Below the pieces are notes generated by a model. That model saw only the letters and a program-made list of their open reading frames with translations, had not been told where the DNA came from and ran no database searches. From contig JAQBEH010000012.1 of assembly GCA_032124015.1 (NCBI GenBank), forward strand, positions 1 through 17,624: a DNA stretch of 17,624 nt. The letters are read 5' to 3'. Made by a program: the position numbers and the translations under genes. The DNA comes from DASRJG01 sp032124015. GTDB taxonomy: Bacteria; Acidobacteriota; Polarisedimenticolia; Polarisedimenticolales; DASRJG01. Positions 7,601-15,212 of this stretch are shown piece by piece; the stretch's first letter is position 1; each line of letters starts with the position of its first letter.

Positions 7601-7637
7601 CGGGGCCGATGGCACGCAGGGGGCGTGGCAGGTACAT
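4602..7637 (-). CDS. Secreted TSP3-repeat metallopeptidase-like protein, paralog 1 (in-frame TAG at codon 56)
   Basis: The true start is ATG at 7637, with GGAGGT about six bases upstream and a signal peptide MYLPRPLRAIGPVALISSAF...RAA. The frame stays coding but meets TAG at 7470-7472 after 55 codons. It resumes with GNPEPYLTVFVDGAAAC, which aligns with GKPELFVRVYVEGVLQC of the neighbouring paralog. Downstream 947 residues are intact; the only alternative start nearby is a GTG at 7445 without a ribosome binding site and without signal peptide. Numbering from 7637: HEIGHTYGLSE at 477-487 is a zinc-protease motif with Glu where metzincins have the third His, and CLMG with Met542 resembles a Met-turn. 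TSP3 repeats (CDNCP...DADLDGLGDACDNC) lie around 800-870 and should bind calcium. The C-terminal part (VRYDVLAGSL...DWYLLRAEGPCG) is a secreted-protein sandwich domain. It is probably exported and surface-associated or released. Substrate unknown. It may be a fresh pseudogene, a sequencing error or a recoded gene. Confidence 0.8.
7470..7472 (-). other. In-frame amber (TAG) codon inside paralog 1
   Basis: TAG lies at codon 56, between IDEARVLAEIEGFL and GNPEPYLTV. Homology to the paralog at 7945-10980 continues on both sides in the same frame, with a Gly at the matching position (EGCCGGKPEL). The same gene also uses TAG as its final stop (4602-4604), and every other complete gene in the window ends in TGA, so general reassignment of TAG is unlikely. 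Confidence 0.8.
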
Positions 7638-7944
7638 CGCTGACCTCCGCTCCTACCGTTTCTCACCGGGGATCAGTGGCGGTCTGTCCGGCAAGAGGGC
7701 GAATGCCATCTGTTTACGCCACGATCGGCTTCAATGGAAGCCCTTTCTTCCCGGACTCCTCGCCGCGCGTGCCGGCGGGCGGCTCACTCGACCTCGAACC
7801 ACTTTCCGCGCTTTGTTGAGAACACGCTTCAAGTTGAATGAGAGGTACTCGCGGAGGCGTTTTCCGGTTTGGACGGTGACGATCAGGGTGAGCAGGCCGA
7901 GGGGTTCCAACCGACCCGATCCGAGACCGACGAGGAACCTCGGC
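7638..7944. other. 307-bp gap between the tandem metallopeptidase genes
   Basis: The gap holds a perfect palindrome, CGAGGAACCTCG (7931-7942), just after the stop of the upstream gene, the possible transposase fragment described separately, and at its low-coordinate end the ribosome binding site of paralog 1. Its length leaves room for a separate promoter for paralog 1, but I see no clear -35/-10 pair. Confidence 0.4.
7731..7944 (-). pseudogene. Possible transposase C-terminal remnant
   Basis: An open minus frame ends at 7731 with EYLSFNLKRVLNKARKVVRG and a basic Pro/Arg-rich tail. DDE transposases of the IS1182/IS5-like groups often end in an 'L-x-x-[YF]-N-L-K-R-[VM]-[LI]-N' helix, which this resembles. 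Nothing else of a transposase, and no terminal inverted repeats, is visible. The frame also continues upstream in a shadow of the metallopeptidase gene, so no start can be named. Chance similarity of a short stretch is possible. Confidence 0.22.
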
Positions 7945-10900
7945 TCACGGACACGGCGACCCGCTCCCATCGAGCGCGTCCCGCGGGTCCGGCGTGATCG
8001 AAGAGTTCCCGTAGCTGCCGTTGCCGCAGGAGTTCTGCCCCCGGACCAGGTAGTAGTAGCCCAGCCCCGTTGATGTTGGCGGCCATGCCTGCGTCGTGCT
8101 CATGGCGGCCGTCGTCATGTCGTTGCCGAGGCAGGTCGCGCCCGTGAAGATCATGCTCGACCTGAGGGCGCCGAGTGACCCGGTCACCATGTCGTAACGC
8201 ACGGAGCCGCCGGCCTGCACGGCGAGCGATGTCCACGACAGCGAGACGGCCGTGGGACCGCCCGTGGGCGGCTTCCCGACCGCGAGCCCCGACCCCTCCG
8301 CCGGCTGCTCCCACGTCGTCGCGCTGGTCGGCGCGCAATCGCAGGCGTTGCCGTGGCCGTCGCCGTCGGAGTCGAGTTGCGTGTCGTTGGCGACGAACGG
8401 GCAGTTGTCGCAGGCGTCTCCCCGGATGTCGCCGTCGGCGTTCTGCTGCACGGGGTTGAAGAACGAGGAGCAGTTGTCGCAGACGTCGGCGACGCCGTCG
8501 CCGTCGGTGTCGGGGTTCGGTACCGTCGGGTTCGGGTCGTGCGAGTTGCCGCAGCCGTCGCCGTCGGTGTCGGGCTCGCCGCGCGCGTCGTCGGTGTTGA
8601 ACCCGTTGGTCGCGAACACGCGAACGAGGAAGCGGCCGTTGGTCTTCGCGCGCCAGTCGTAGCGCGTGCCGGTGATCCTCCCGGCGAGCGGGATCCAGTG
8701 GACCCCGTTGTCCGGGCTGACCAGCACGTACGAGAGCTTCGAGAGAGCCTGCGGCGCGAAGACCAATGGGAACGCCCACTCGATCCGGATCAAGTCGCCC
8801 GGGTGGACGCGCACGGAGCTGGGCGGGTGGAGCAGGTCGACGGCGACCAGCTCGCTCGGGACGACGAGCGTGTCGGTCATCGACGTCACCACGACGCCTC
8901 CGTCGCATCCTTCTCGCACGCCTCCGACGCACTCCCGGCGGAACATATCGATCGATGCCGTGCCGGCGGGAAGGGCAACGACCATCGCCATGTCCACACC
9001 GCTTTGCGGAGACTTCTCGTCGGGGGGGAGGAACGAGTCGTCGCGGCGGTCGTTGTCGGTGTCCACCGACTCGGGGGTGAAGTGCAGCCGGTCGAGGATG
9101 ACGCCGGCGCCGTTCTTGAAGACGAGGCTTGTCGTGTCGTCGCTGGGATCGGGGTTGCCGCCGCCCACCTCGGACAGGGCGTCGGGAATCCCCTGCGGGA
9201 TCCGCGACGCGTCGTCTCGGAAGAACGAGCCCACGCGCCCCCGGCTGAAATGCATGCGTACCCAGAGAACCTCGGGGTCCGCCTCGTCCTTGAGCCGCCC
9301 GATGAGCTGGTTGTAGTCGGCGTCGCAGAGCCAGTCGTCGGGGTTGGTCCCGCCGTCGGCAGTGCTGGCCCCCATCAGGCAGGAGCCGGTGTCCATCGAT
9401 TGGCCGGTGGACAGACGGAAGCCTCGCGTCGGCAAGCCGGTCGTCGTGGGGCACATCCCGCCGGCCCCGTCGGGGCACCACCGGTACTCGTCCTCGCAGT
9501 TGATGATCGAAGCCGGCCACGCGAGCGGGCAGGTCGCCTCGGACAGACCGAATGTGTGGGACAGCTCGTGCGTGACGACTTCCGAGTTGACCGCGCCGAC
9601 CTGGGTTTCCGCCAGGACGAGCCGCGGGCCGTACAGCCCGAGCGACGCCCCCGTCGCGACATTCCAATCGGGACGGTAATGGCACTCGAAGTAGTCGGTC
9701 TTGACGACGCCGATGACGCGGTCGAACCCCTCGGCGAGCACGCCGAGAAGATCCGCCTGGGCGAGGCTGACGTGCGGGATGTTGAAGATGTCGTCGTCGG
9801 GAAGGGTCAGCACCTCGGCGGTCGTGCTCGTCGTGAGGGTCTGCGCGGGGATCAGCTCGCGCATGTACGGCGTCGCCGCGGCCCTCGTCGCGATGGCGTC
9901 GGCCTCCGTACCGGAGGTGTCGGGGTTGCACTCATCGGTTTGCGCGACCGGCTGGAAGAGGACGGAGAGGTCCTTCATGCGTTTGACCGGGAGGTCGTTG
10001 TTCGCGACCGCGTTGTTGAGGATCTGGCACTTGCTGCCGCAATCGGTGCCGCACGTGTCGATGAGGTGCGACGGGTCGGCGATCATGCGTGCGTCCAAGT
10101 GCGCGGGGGGTGTTTCGGGGCCCGCCTGGGGACGGAACCCCCAGGTCGTCCCTGCGGGGACGTCCCATCCGGGGGGATACATGTTCACGGGGGCAACGCT
10201 GCACGCCGCAACGGCCACCGTTCGCTGGTCGTGGTACAGATTGCCGAGCTCGTCATAGACGTCGGCGACGACCGACACGTCGAGATCGACGGAGTAGTTG
10301 TTCGAGAGCATCGCCCGGACCATCGTCGCCTTGTCGTGCACGATCGCATCGGGGTTCGGCGTCACCTGGATGATCTCGAGCTTGGTCAGTTCGAGATCGT
10401 CGTTGAAGGGAGATTCACCATTGGTCGGGTCGAGATGGAACGTGATCCTCCCGCGGCCGTCGCCGGCATCGCCGTTCCCCTGAACGGTTTGCTCGCTGCC
10501 GGTGCAGAACGCGGAAGTGGTCCCCGCGGAGCAGCCCGCGATCTCCCCGGCCTCGGCATCGTCCGTCACCCGGTTGCAGCGCGGGTTGTACCGGAAGTTC
10601 AGGTTCATCCCGGCGAGCGGGGAGATGTCGAGGTGGTCGTCAGCCAACCCGAGACCGTCGTCATCGTCCCAGAGCTGCAGCTCGATCGCCGTCGTGGGGT
10701 ACGGCGGCTGGATCGTGAAATTGCACGTTAACGGTCCTTCGAGCGCGTTGCTGCTGCCGTTGGGGCCGAGCGTGCACTGCAGTACACCCTCGACGTAGAC
10801 CCTGACGAACAGCTCGGGCTTACCCCCGCAGCATCCCTCCGGGTCGTCCAGCGACTTGACGCGCTCGATCGTCAACGTCACGGGGTACGGATCGGTTTCG

Positions 10901-10980
10901 TCCCGGCACTGAGCTACGGCATCGCCGGCGCCGAATGAACCCATCAGGACGGCAAAGCTGAAGATCGCCCGGTTTCTCAT
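7945..10980 (-). CDS. Secreted TSP3-repeat metallopeptidase-like protein, paralog 2
   Basis: 1011 residues. The start is ATG at 10980, chosen because it opens a signal peptide (MRNRAIFSFAVLMGSFGAGD then AVAQC); GGGGGT lies about 8 bases upstream. The frame stays open far upstream, but that part lies opposite the sigma gene and is not coding. Residues 25-270 form a beta-rich, Asp- and Cys-rich region (FVRVYVEG, IELQLWDDDDGLG). HELSHTFGLSE at 471-481 is the putative zinc site, with Glu481 in place of the usual third metzincin ligand; CLMG with Met536 is a candidate Met-turn 65 residues on. Residues about 640-790 are further beta domains. TSP3 calcium-binding repeats (DTDGDGVADVCDNC, DSDGDGHGNACDC) occupy about 800-880. 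The C-terminal YYYLVRGQNSCGNGSYG domain recurs in secreted proteins of Acidobacteriota-like genomes. It is the intact copy of a tandem pair and is transcribed away from the sigma/anti-sigma/CHAT operon. Peptidase activity is inferred from motifs. Confidence 0.9.
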   Translation of the reverse strand: MRNRAIFSFAVLMGSFGAGDAVAQCRDETDPYPVTLTIERVKSLDDPEGCCGGKPELFVRVYVEGVLQCTLGPNGSSNALEGPLTCNFTIQPPYPTTAIELQLWDDDDGLGLADDHLDISPLAGMNLNFRYNPRCNRVTDDAEAGEIAGCSAGTTSAFCTGSEQTVQGNGDAGDGRGRITFHLDPTNGESPFNDDLELTKLEIIQVTPNPDAIVHDKATMVRAMLSNNYSVDLDVSVVADVYDELGNLYHDQRTVAVAACSVAPVNMYPPGWDVPAGTTWGFRPQAGPETPPAHLDARMIADPSHLIDTCGTDCGSKCQILNNAVANNDLPVKRMKDLSVLFQPVAQTDECNPDTSGTEADAIATRAAATPYMRELIPAQTLTTSTTAEVLTLPDDDIFNIPHVSLAQADLLGVLAEGFDRVIGVVKTDYFECHYRPDWNVATGASLGLYGPRLVLAETQVGAVNSEVVTHELSHTFGLSEATCPLAWPASIINCEDEYRWCPDGAGGMCPTTTGLPTRGFRLSTGQSMDTGSCLMGASTADGGTNPDDWLCDADYNQLIGRLKDEADPEVLWVRMHFSRGRVGSFFRDDASRIPQGIPDALSEVGGGNPDPSDDTTSLVFKNGAGVILDRLHFTPESVDTDNDRRDDSFLPPDEKSPQSGVDMAMVVALPAGTASIDMFRRECVGGVREGCDGGVVVTSMTDTLVVPSELVAVDLLHPPSSVRVHPGDLIRIEWAFPLVFAPQALSKLSYVLVSPDNGVHWIPLAGRITGTRYDWRAKTNGRFLVRVFATNGFNTDDARGEPDTDGDGCGNSHDPNPTVPNPDTDGDGVADVCDNCSSFFNPVQQNADGDIRGDACDNCPFVANDTQLDSDGDGHGNACDCAPTSATTWEQPAEGSGLAVGKPPTGGPTAVSLSWTSLAVQAGGSVRYDMVTGSLGALRSSMIFTGATCLGNDMTTAAMSTTQAWPPTSTGLGYYYLVRGQNSCGNGSYGNSSITPDPRDALDGSGSPCP

Positions 10981-11033
10981 GGTCGTACCCCCGTCGAATT
11001 CGTTCCCTGCCCGTACAAGACCGGGGGCCGCGC

Positions 11034-11060
11034 GAAACGTACCAGCCGGAAGATACGATC
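11034..11060 (+). promoter_or_regulatory. Candidate ECF-type promoter of the sigma operon
   Basis: GAAAC (11034-11038) and CGATC (11056-11060) are separated by 17 bases, a spacing like ECF promoters, which typically have a GAAC-like -35 and a CGTC-like -10. It lies 22 bp before the sigma gene's GTG. An autoregulated ECF operon would fit. Short motifs like these occur often by chance. Confidence 0.2.
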
Positions 11061-11082
11061 GGCCTAGAATTGCCCCGACGAG

Positions 11083-11610
11083 GTGGGTTTGAAACGGAAC
11101 CGCCGGTTCGTCCTCGACGACAGCCTCCGGCCGCGCCTGCTGCGCTACTTCCACAGGGCACCGTTTTCGCGGGATGATGCCGAGGACCTGGTACAAAAGA
11201 CGATGCTGCTCGTCTTCCAACACGAAGGGGACCTTACGCAGGAGGACCGGTTCGTGGGGTGGCTCTACGCGATCGCGCACAACGTGAAGATCACGGAGCT
11301 GACGCGCCGGCGCGCGGAGCGGCGCGTGGTTGCGGGCCCTGCCGACGACGCGCCCGAGCCTCGCGTGGCGGCGGCTGGGGAACAGGCCCTCGAGCGGGAC
11401 GAACGCCGTGCGGCCCTCTACGCCGCGATCAAGACGCTTCCCCCGCGGCAGCGGCAGTGTCTCCTGCTCCGCGTTCGTGACGAGTTGGCCTACGAAGAGA
11501 TCGCGAGCCTCCTGCGCCTCAACCTCCTCACCGTACGCAACCACATCGCCGAGGCGAAGAAGGCTCTTCGGCGCGAGCTTTCGGAATCACCCGAGAAGGA
11601 GACGAGATGA
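11083..11610 (+). CDS. ECF-type RNA polymerase sigma factor
   Basis: 175 residues from GTG at 11083; a TTG at 11089, with GAGGTG placed a few bases before it, is an equally good start. Region 2 (about residues 15-80) has RLLRYFHRAPFSRDDAEDLV, VFQ and FVGWLYAIAHNVKITELTRR, the core- and -10-binding helices. Region 4 (about 108-168) has LPPRQRQCLLLRVRDELAYE and then EIASLLRLNLLTVRNHIAEA, a helix-turn-helix for the -35. There is no region 3, so this is a group 4 (ECF) sigma factor of normal length. Its stop overlaps the anti-sigma start as ATGA. It should direct transcription of an envelope- or signal-linked regulon, probably including its own operon. The target genes are not visible. Confidence 0.93.
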   Translation: MGLKRNRRFVLDDSLRPRLLRYFHRAPFSRDDAEDLVQKTMLLVFQHEGDLTQEDRFVGWLYAIAHNVKITELTRRRAERRVVAGPADDAPEPRVAAAGEQALERDERRAALYAAIKTLPPRQRQCLLLRVRDELAYEEIASLLRLNLLTVRNHIAEAKKALRRELSESPEKETR

Positions 11611-12347
11611 TCGACGACGCGACGCTCGCATCGTTCTATGCGGGCGAGCTGGAAGACCACGAAGAAGACGCCGTTCGCGATCACCTCGTCGATTGCCCGA
11701 CGTGTTTGGCCCAGGCGCGCGACGCGGCGTCTTTCGTCGAAGCGATCAACGACGAGGCGCGGGATGTGGCCGGCGAACGACGTTTCGGCGGCGGCGCGGC
11801 CTGGCGTCTCGCGATGGCCGCGGTGTTCGCCGCTGCGGCGATTCTCTTCATGTGGCGCACGGGGATGAGACCGTTCGATTCGACGGCACGCTGGCGCGAG
11901 CTTACGGTCGAGGCGGCCGGGTATGCCCCGGACGACAGCCACGGCATCGTCTGGCGCGGCGGAGAGGGGCCTGCGGCCACGCCTGAAGAGGGCTCCCTCG
12001 CCTGGGCGATGGAGCCGTACGTCGCGAAGGATTACGTCGGGGCCGTGGAGAGGTTGAACCGCAGGGTCCGCGACGACCCGGGTGATGAGCAAGCGCGGTT
12101 CTACCTCGGCGTGTCGCTGTTACTCACGGGACATCCGGCGGAGTCGGTCGAGCCGTTGCGCCGCGTCGCCGAGGAGAGCGACCCGCTCTCGAGTGACGCG
12201 TCCTGGTATCTCGCCGTCGCCTGGATCAAGACGGGCGACGAGGATCGGGCGGTCGCGCTTCTTCAGGACCTTGCCGCGCAGCCCGGCGATCGCGGGGAGC
12301 GCGCCCGCGCGCTCCTCGCGGACATCGGGGGGCGATCGAAGCGATGA
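11607..12347 (+). CDS. Membrane anti-sigma factor with zinc-finger domain and TPR tail
   Basis: 246 residues. The N terminus holds HLVDCPTC (His26, Cys30, Cys33), the Hx3Cx2C motif of zinc-binding anti-sigma domains that grip ECF sigma factors. Residues 65-83 (AWRLAMAAVFAAAAILFMW) form one transmembrane helix. The remaining 160 residues have TPR-type helical pairs (ARFYLGVSLLLTGHPAESVE, ASWYLAVAWIKTGDEDRAVA). The topology is therefore cytoplasmic zinc domain, one membrane span, extracytoplasmic TPR tail. The gene is coupled to the sigma gene upstream and the CHAT gene downstream by ATGA overlaps. The tail is a natural place for signal sensing or for docking and cleavage by the exported CHAT protein (inference). 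Confidence 0.9.
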   Translation: MIDDATLASFYAGELEDHEEDAVRDHLVDCPTCLAQARDAASFVEAINDEARDVAGERRFGGGAAWRLAMAAVFAAAAILFMWRTGMRPFDSTARWRELTVEAAGYAPDDSHGIVWRGGEGPAATPEEGSLAWAMEPYVAKDYVGAVERLNRRVRDDPGDEQARFYLGVSLLLTGHPAESVEPLRRVAEESDPLSSDASWYLAVAWIKTGDEDRAVALLQDLAAQPGDRGERARALLADIGGRSKR

Positions 12348-15172
12348 AACCGCGGTTCGCGCTCTTGTGCGGCGTGATCGTCCTCGGTGCCGTCATGGTG
12401 CCGGCCGGCGATCCGCCGCCGCGCGAAGGCTCCGAGCAGCGATTCGTCGAGGCGGACCGGCGCTTTCGGTCCGGGTCGTACCTGCGCGCGCAGCGCATCC
12501 TCGAAGAACTTGAGGCGGCAGCGCACGCTTCCGGAGATCGCGCCGCCGAGGCTCGCGCCCTTCGCGAGCTGGGACGAACGTTCGACGCGCGGGGGGACCA
12601 CGCGACGGCGCGGGGGTACCGGGAGCGGGCCTTGGGGATCGCGCGATCGCTCCCCGATGGCGCGCTCGAGGCGTCGGTTCTCCTCGAGGAAGCGTTCACC
12701 GCGTGGGGGCAAGCCGACTACGACTCCGCGGTGAGCCTCGCGCGGGCCGCCCGTTCGCTCCAGGAGACCGCCGGCGACATCGTCGGACAATCGAAGAGCG
12801 TGATGTTGCTCGGGCAGATCGAGCATAAGCACGGGGCCTACTCCGAGGCCATTCGCCTCGAGCGCGAGGCGCTCGCGCTCGCGGAGAGCGCCGAGAACAT
12901 CCAAGCGCAGGCGGACATCCACCAGGGCCTCGGCGCGATCTTCCTCGATCTCCGCTCGTTCGCCGCGGCGGAGCGGCAGCTCCGGCTGCGGCTCGCACTC
13001 GTCCGCGCGCTCGGCGATCCGGCGCAAGAAGCCCACGCCCTCAACTACTCGGGGATCGTCCATCAAGCCGGCGGCGATCTCGAAGCCGCCCTGGTCATCC
13101 AAGACGAAGCCGTCCGGGTCGCCATGGCTTCGCGCGACGAGGGGGCCTGGTCCCACGCGCTGCACGCGCGGGGGAGCGTTTACCGCGACCTCGGCATGTA
13201 CGACGAGGCCAAGGCCGACTACGCCGAAGCCATTCGCCTGCGCGACGCTGCGGGCGATCCGAGGAGCCGCGCGTGGTCGTTGGCGGGGCTGGGCCGTATC
13301 GAAAAGGAACTCTCGCGCTCGCGGGAAGCGCTCGCGGCCTATCAGGGTGCAGTCGCCGTCTTTGCGCAGATCAATGACCGGCGCGCCCTGGCGTGGCACC
13401 TCTACGAGGTCGCGCGCTTGCAGGCGATTCTCGGCGAGAGCACGGCGGCGCGGGGAACGTACGAGCGCGTGCTCGCGGAGATGAATGCCATCGAGCTCCC
13501 CTACATGTGCGTGGCGCTCGCCGACTACGGTCTGCTTCTGGCCGAGGCCGGCGAAGCGGTGGCCGCTGCCGATGCCGGGCGCAAGGCTCGCGAACGGGCC
13601 GACGCGACGGGGAACCCCGAAATGCGGTGGACGGCCGCGCACGGCAACGGGCGCATCCTTCGGCACCTCAACCGGCGCGATGAGGCGCTCGCCTCGATCC
13701 TCGACGCGATCGCGATCATCGAGGGGATGAAGCCGGAGCTGCTGCCGTCCGACGCCGCGAAGTCCGGCTTCTTCGAGGAGCGGCAAGCGGTCTACGAGGA
13801 TGCCGCATCCCTGCTCGTCGATCTCGGCAGGCCCGAGCAGGCCTTGGAGATCGCGGAGCGTGCGCGCGCGCGCGCTTTCCTCGATCTGCTCGGAAGCGGC
13901 AACGGCGCGCAACCGGCACCGACCCGTGTCCCGGACATGGAAGATGGCGACGACACGAAGCCGGTGGAACCGGCGGCGCCGCACCCCGCATCACCCGGCG
14001 TCGGACGCGGCGGCATGAGCGTGACGTCGCTCGCTACCCCCGTCGCCCCGATTCCGAGCGACGCCGTGCTCGAGCCTCTCGGGCTCGCCGCCATCCGCGA
14101 AGAGGCCAGGCTCCGGGACGCGCCGATCATCGAGTACTTCACCACGAGCGACCGTTTGCTGGGCTGGCTCGTCTCAGCAGCAGGTGAGGTCGTCTCGAGT
14201 GCCGCGCCTGTCGGTCGTGCGGAGCTGCTCAGAGACGCGGAGGCCGCACGGAGCGACAGAGGCGGCGACCTCGAGCGGCAGAGGCTCTACCGCCGGCTGG
14301 TCGAGCCGTTTGCGCGGCTCTTGCCGGCCGAGCCCAGCCACGCGATTCTGGTGATCCCGCACGGGCCGCTCTTTCTCGTCTCGCTCGCGGGTCTTCCCGA
14401 TGCGGGCGGCCGGTACGTCGCCGAGCGGCACGCGATCGCGTACAGCCCCTCGATCAGCGTCCTGCGGTATTTACGCTTGCGGGCCGCGCGTTTCCCCCGC
14501 ATCCCGCAGGCGATACTCGTCGTCGGGAACCCGAAGATGCCCGCACGGAGACCCGGCGATCCGCCGCTTCCCCCGCTTCCCGGTGCCGACGAGGAAGCCG
14601 AAGCCGCGTGCCGAGCCTGGCCCGAGGGGACAGTCACCATGCTTCGCGGCGATGCGGCCGGCGAGGCAGCGGTTCGACGGCTCGCGCCGGGATTCGGCGT
14701 CATCCACTTCGCCACGCACGGCATCGTTCGCGCGAACGATCCCATGCGGAGCGCGCTCGTACTGTCGCCGGACGCGGCGCGGGATCCTGCGGGGGACGGG
14801 TTCCTCACCGTGCGCGAGATCTTTGACCTCCGGTTGGCCGCAGACCTCGTCATCCTGTCGGGGTGCGACACCGGCCTCGGACGGATCAACGCCGACGGCG
14901 TGATGGGCCTGGGGCGCGCGTTCCTGTTCGCCGGTGCGACGTCGGTTGTCGCAACGCTTTGGCGTGTCGCGGACCGCGTCGCGCGGCGCGAGATGGAGTT
15001 GTTCCACCGCCAGCTCCGCCGAGGCATCCCCACGGCCGAGGCCCTGCGCCGCGCGCAGGTGAGCACGCTCGGCGAGCTGCGCGCCGGGAAACTCAAGCTC
15101 GCCGACGGGACCCCGATCGCCGCGACTCCTGCGTTGTGGGCGGCGTTCGTGGTGGCCGGTGACCCCCACTGA
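12344..15172 (+). CDS. Exported TPR-CHAT (caspase-like) protein
   Basis: 942 residues. Start ATG at 12344, overlapping the anti-sigma stop (ATGA). Residues 1-22 (MKPRFALLCGVIVLGAVMVPAG) look like a signal peptide. From about 28 to 520 there are serial TPR helices (e.g. ARALRELGRTFDARGDHATA, AWSLAGLGRIEKELSRSREA). A Pro/Gly-rich linker (about 525-570) leads to the CHAT domain, 590-942. The catalytic pair expected of CHAT (clan CD, caspase/separase fold) is present: His792 in IHFATHG and Cys841 in LSGCDTG, 49 residues apart. A WRVAD segment follows and the protein ends at ALWAAFVVAGDPH, the usual 'aW..fvl.Gdp' CHAT end. CHAT proteins are cysteine peptidases; TPR repeats bind partners. Genetic coupling points to the sigma/anti-sigma pair as its pathway. 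If the signal peptide is real, it acts outside the cytoplasm. Substrate unknown. Confidence 0.92.
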   Translation: MKPRFALLCGVIVLGAVMVPAGDPPPREGSEQRFVEADRRFRSGSYLRAQRILEELEAAAHASGDRAAEARALRELGRTFDARGDHATARGYRERALGIARSLPDGALEASVLLEEAFTAWGQADYDSAVSLARAARSLQETAGDIVGQSKSVMLLGQIEHKHGAYSEAIRLEREALALAESAENIQAQADIHQGLGAIFLDLRSFAAAERQLRLRLALVRALGDPAQEAHALNYSGIVHQAGGDLEAALVIQDEAVRVAMASRDEGAWSHALHARGSVYRDLGMYDEAKADYAEAIRLRDAAGDPRSRAWSLAGLGRIEKELSRSREALAAYQGAVAVFAQINDRRALAWHLYEVARLQAILGESTAARGTYERVLAEMNAIELPYMCVALADYGLLLAEAGEAVAAADAGRKARERADATGNPEMRWTAAHGNGRILRHLNRRDEALASILDAIAIIEGMKPELLPSDAAKSGFFEERQAVYEDAASLLVDLGRPEQALEIAERARARAFLDLLGSGNGAQPAPTRVPDMEDGDDTKPVEPAAPHPASPGVGRGGMSVTSLATPVAPIPSDAVLEPLGLAAIREEARLRDAPIIEYFTTSDRLLGWLVSAAGEVVSSAAPVGRAELLRDAEAARSDRGGDLERQRLYRRLVEPFARLLPAEPSHAILVIPHGPLFLVSLAGLPDAGGRYVAERHAIAYSPSISVLRYLRLRAARFPRIPQAILVVGNPKMPARRPGDPPLPPLPGADEEAEAACRAWPEGTVTMLRGDAAGEAAVRRLAPGFGVIHFATHGIVRANDPMRSALVLSPDAARDPAGDGFLTVREIFDLRLAADLVILSGCDTGLGRINADGVMGLGRAFLFAGATSVVATLWRVADRVARREMELFHRQLRRGIPTAEALRRAQVSTLGELRAGKLKLADGTPIAATPALWAAFVVAGDPH

Positions 15173-15212
15173 GCGGTTGCAGGCATGTCGCCCGCTCGCG
15201 CATCATCCCGTC

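Noticed and set aside
8353..10731. Very long plus-strand open frame opposite paralog 2
   Set aside because: It is an antisense shadow in GC-rich DNA with Arg/Val/Gly-rich low-complexity translation. The minus strand has a signal peptide, zinc motif and TSP3 repeats.
10981..11544. Long upstream extension of the paralog 2 reading frame on the minus strand
   Set aside because: It runs opposite the sigma factor gene and adds about 190 Arg/Val-rich residues in front of a clear signal peptide. The signal peptide start at 10980 is the real one.
12263..13984. Long minus-strand open frame opposite the TPR-CHAT gene
   Set aside because: It is an antisense shadow; the plus strand carries recognisable TPR and CHAT sequence in a coupled operon.
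15159..15212. Upstream GTG start for yciH
   Set aside because: It would overlap the end of the CHAT gene and add 18 residues not typical of the family. The ATG at 15213 gives the usual YciH N terminus.
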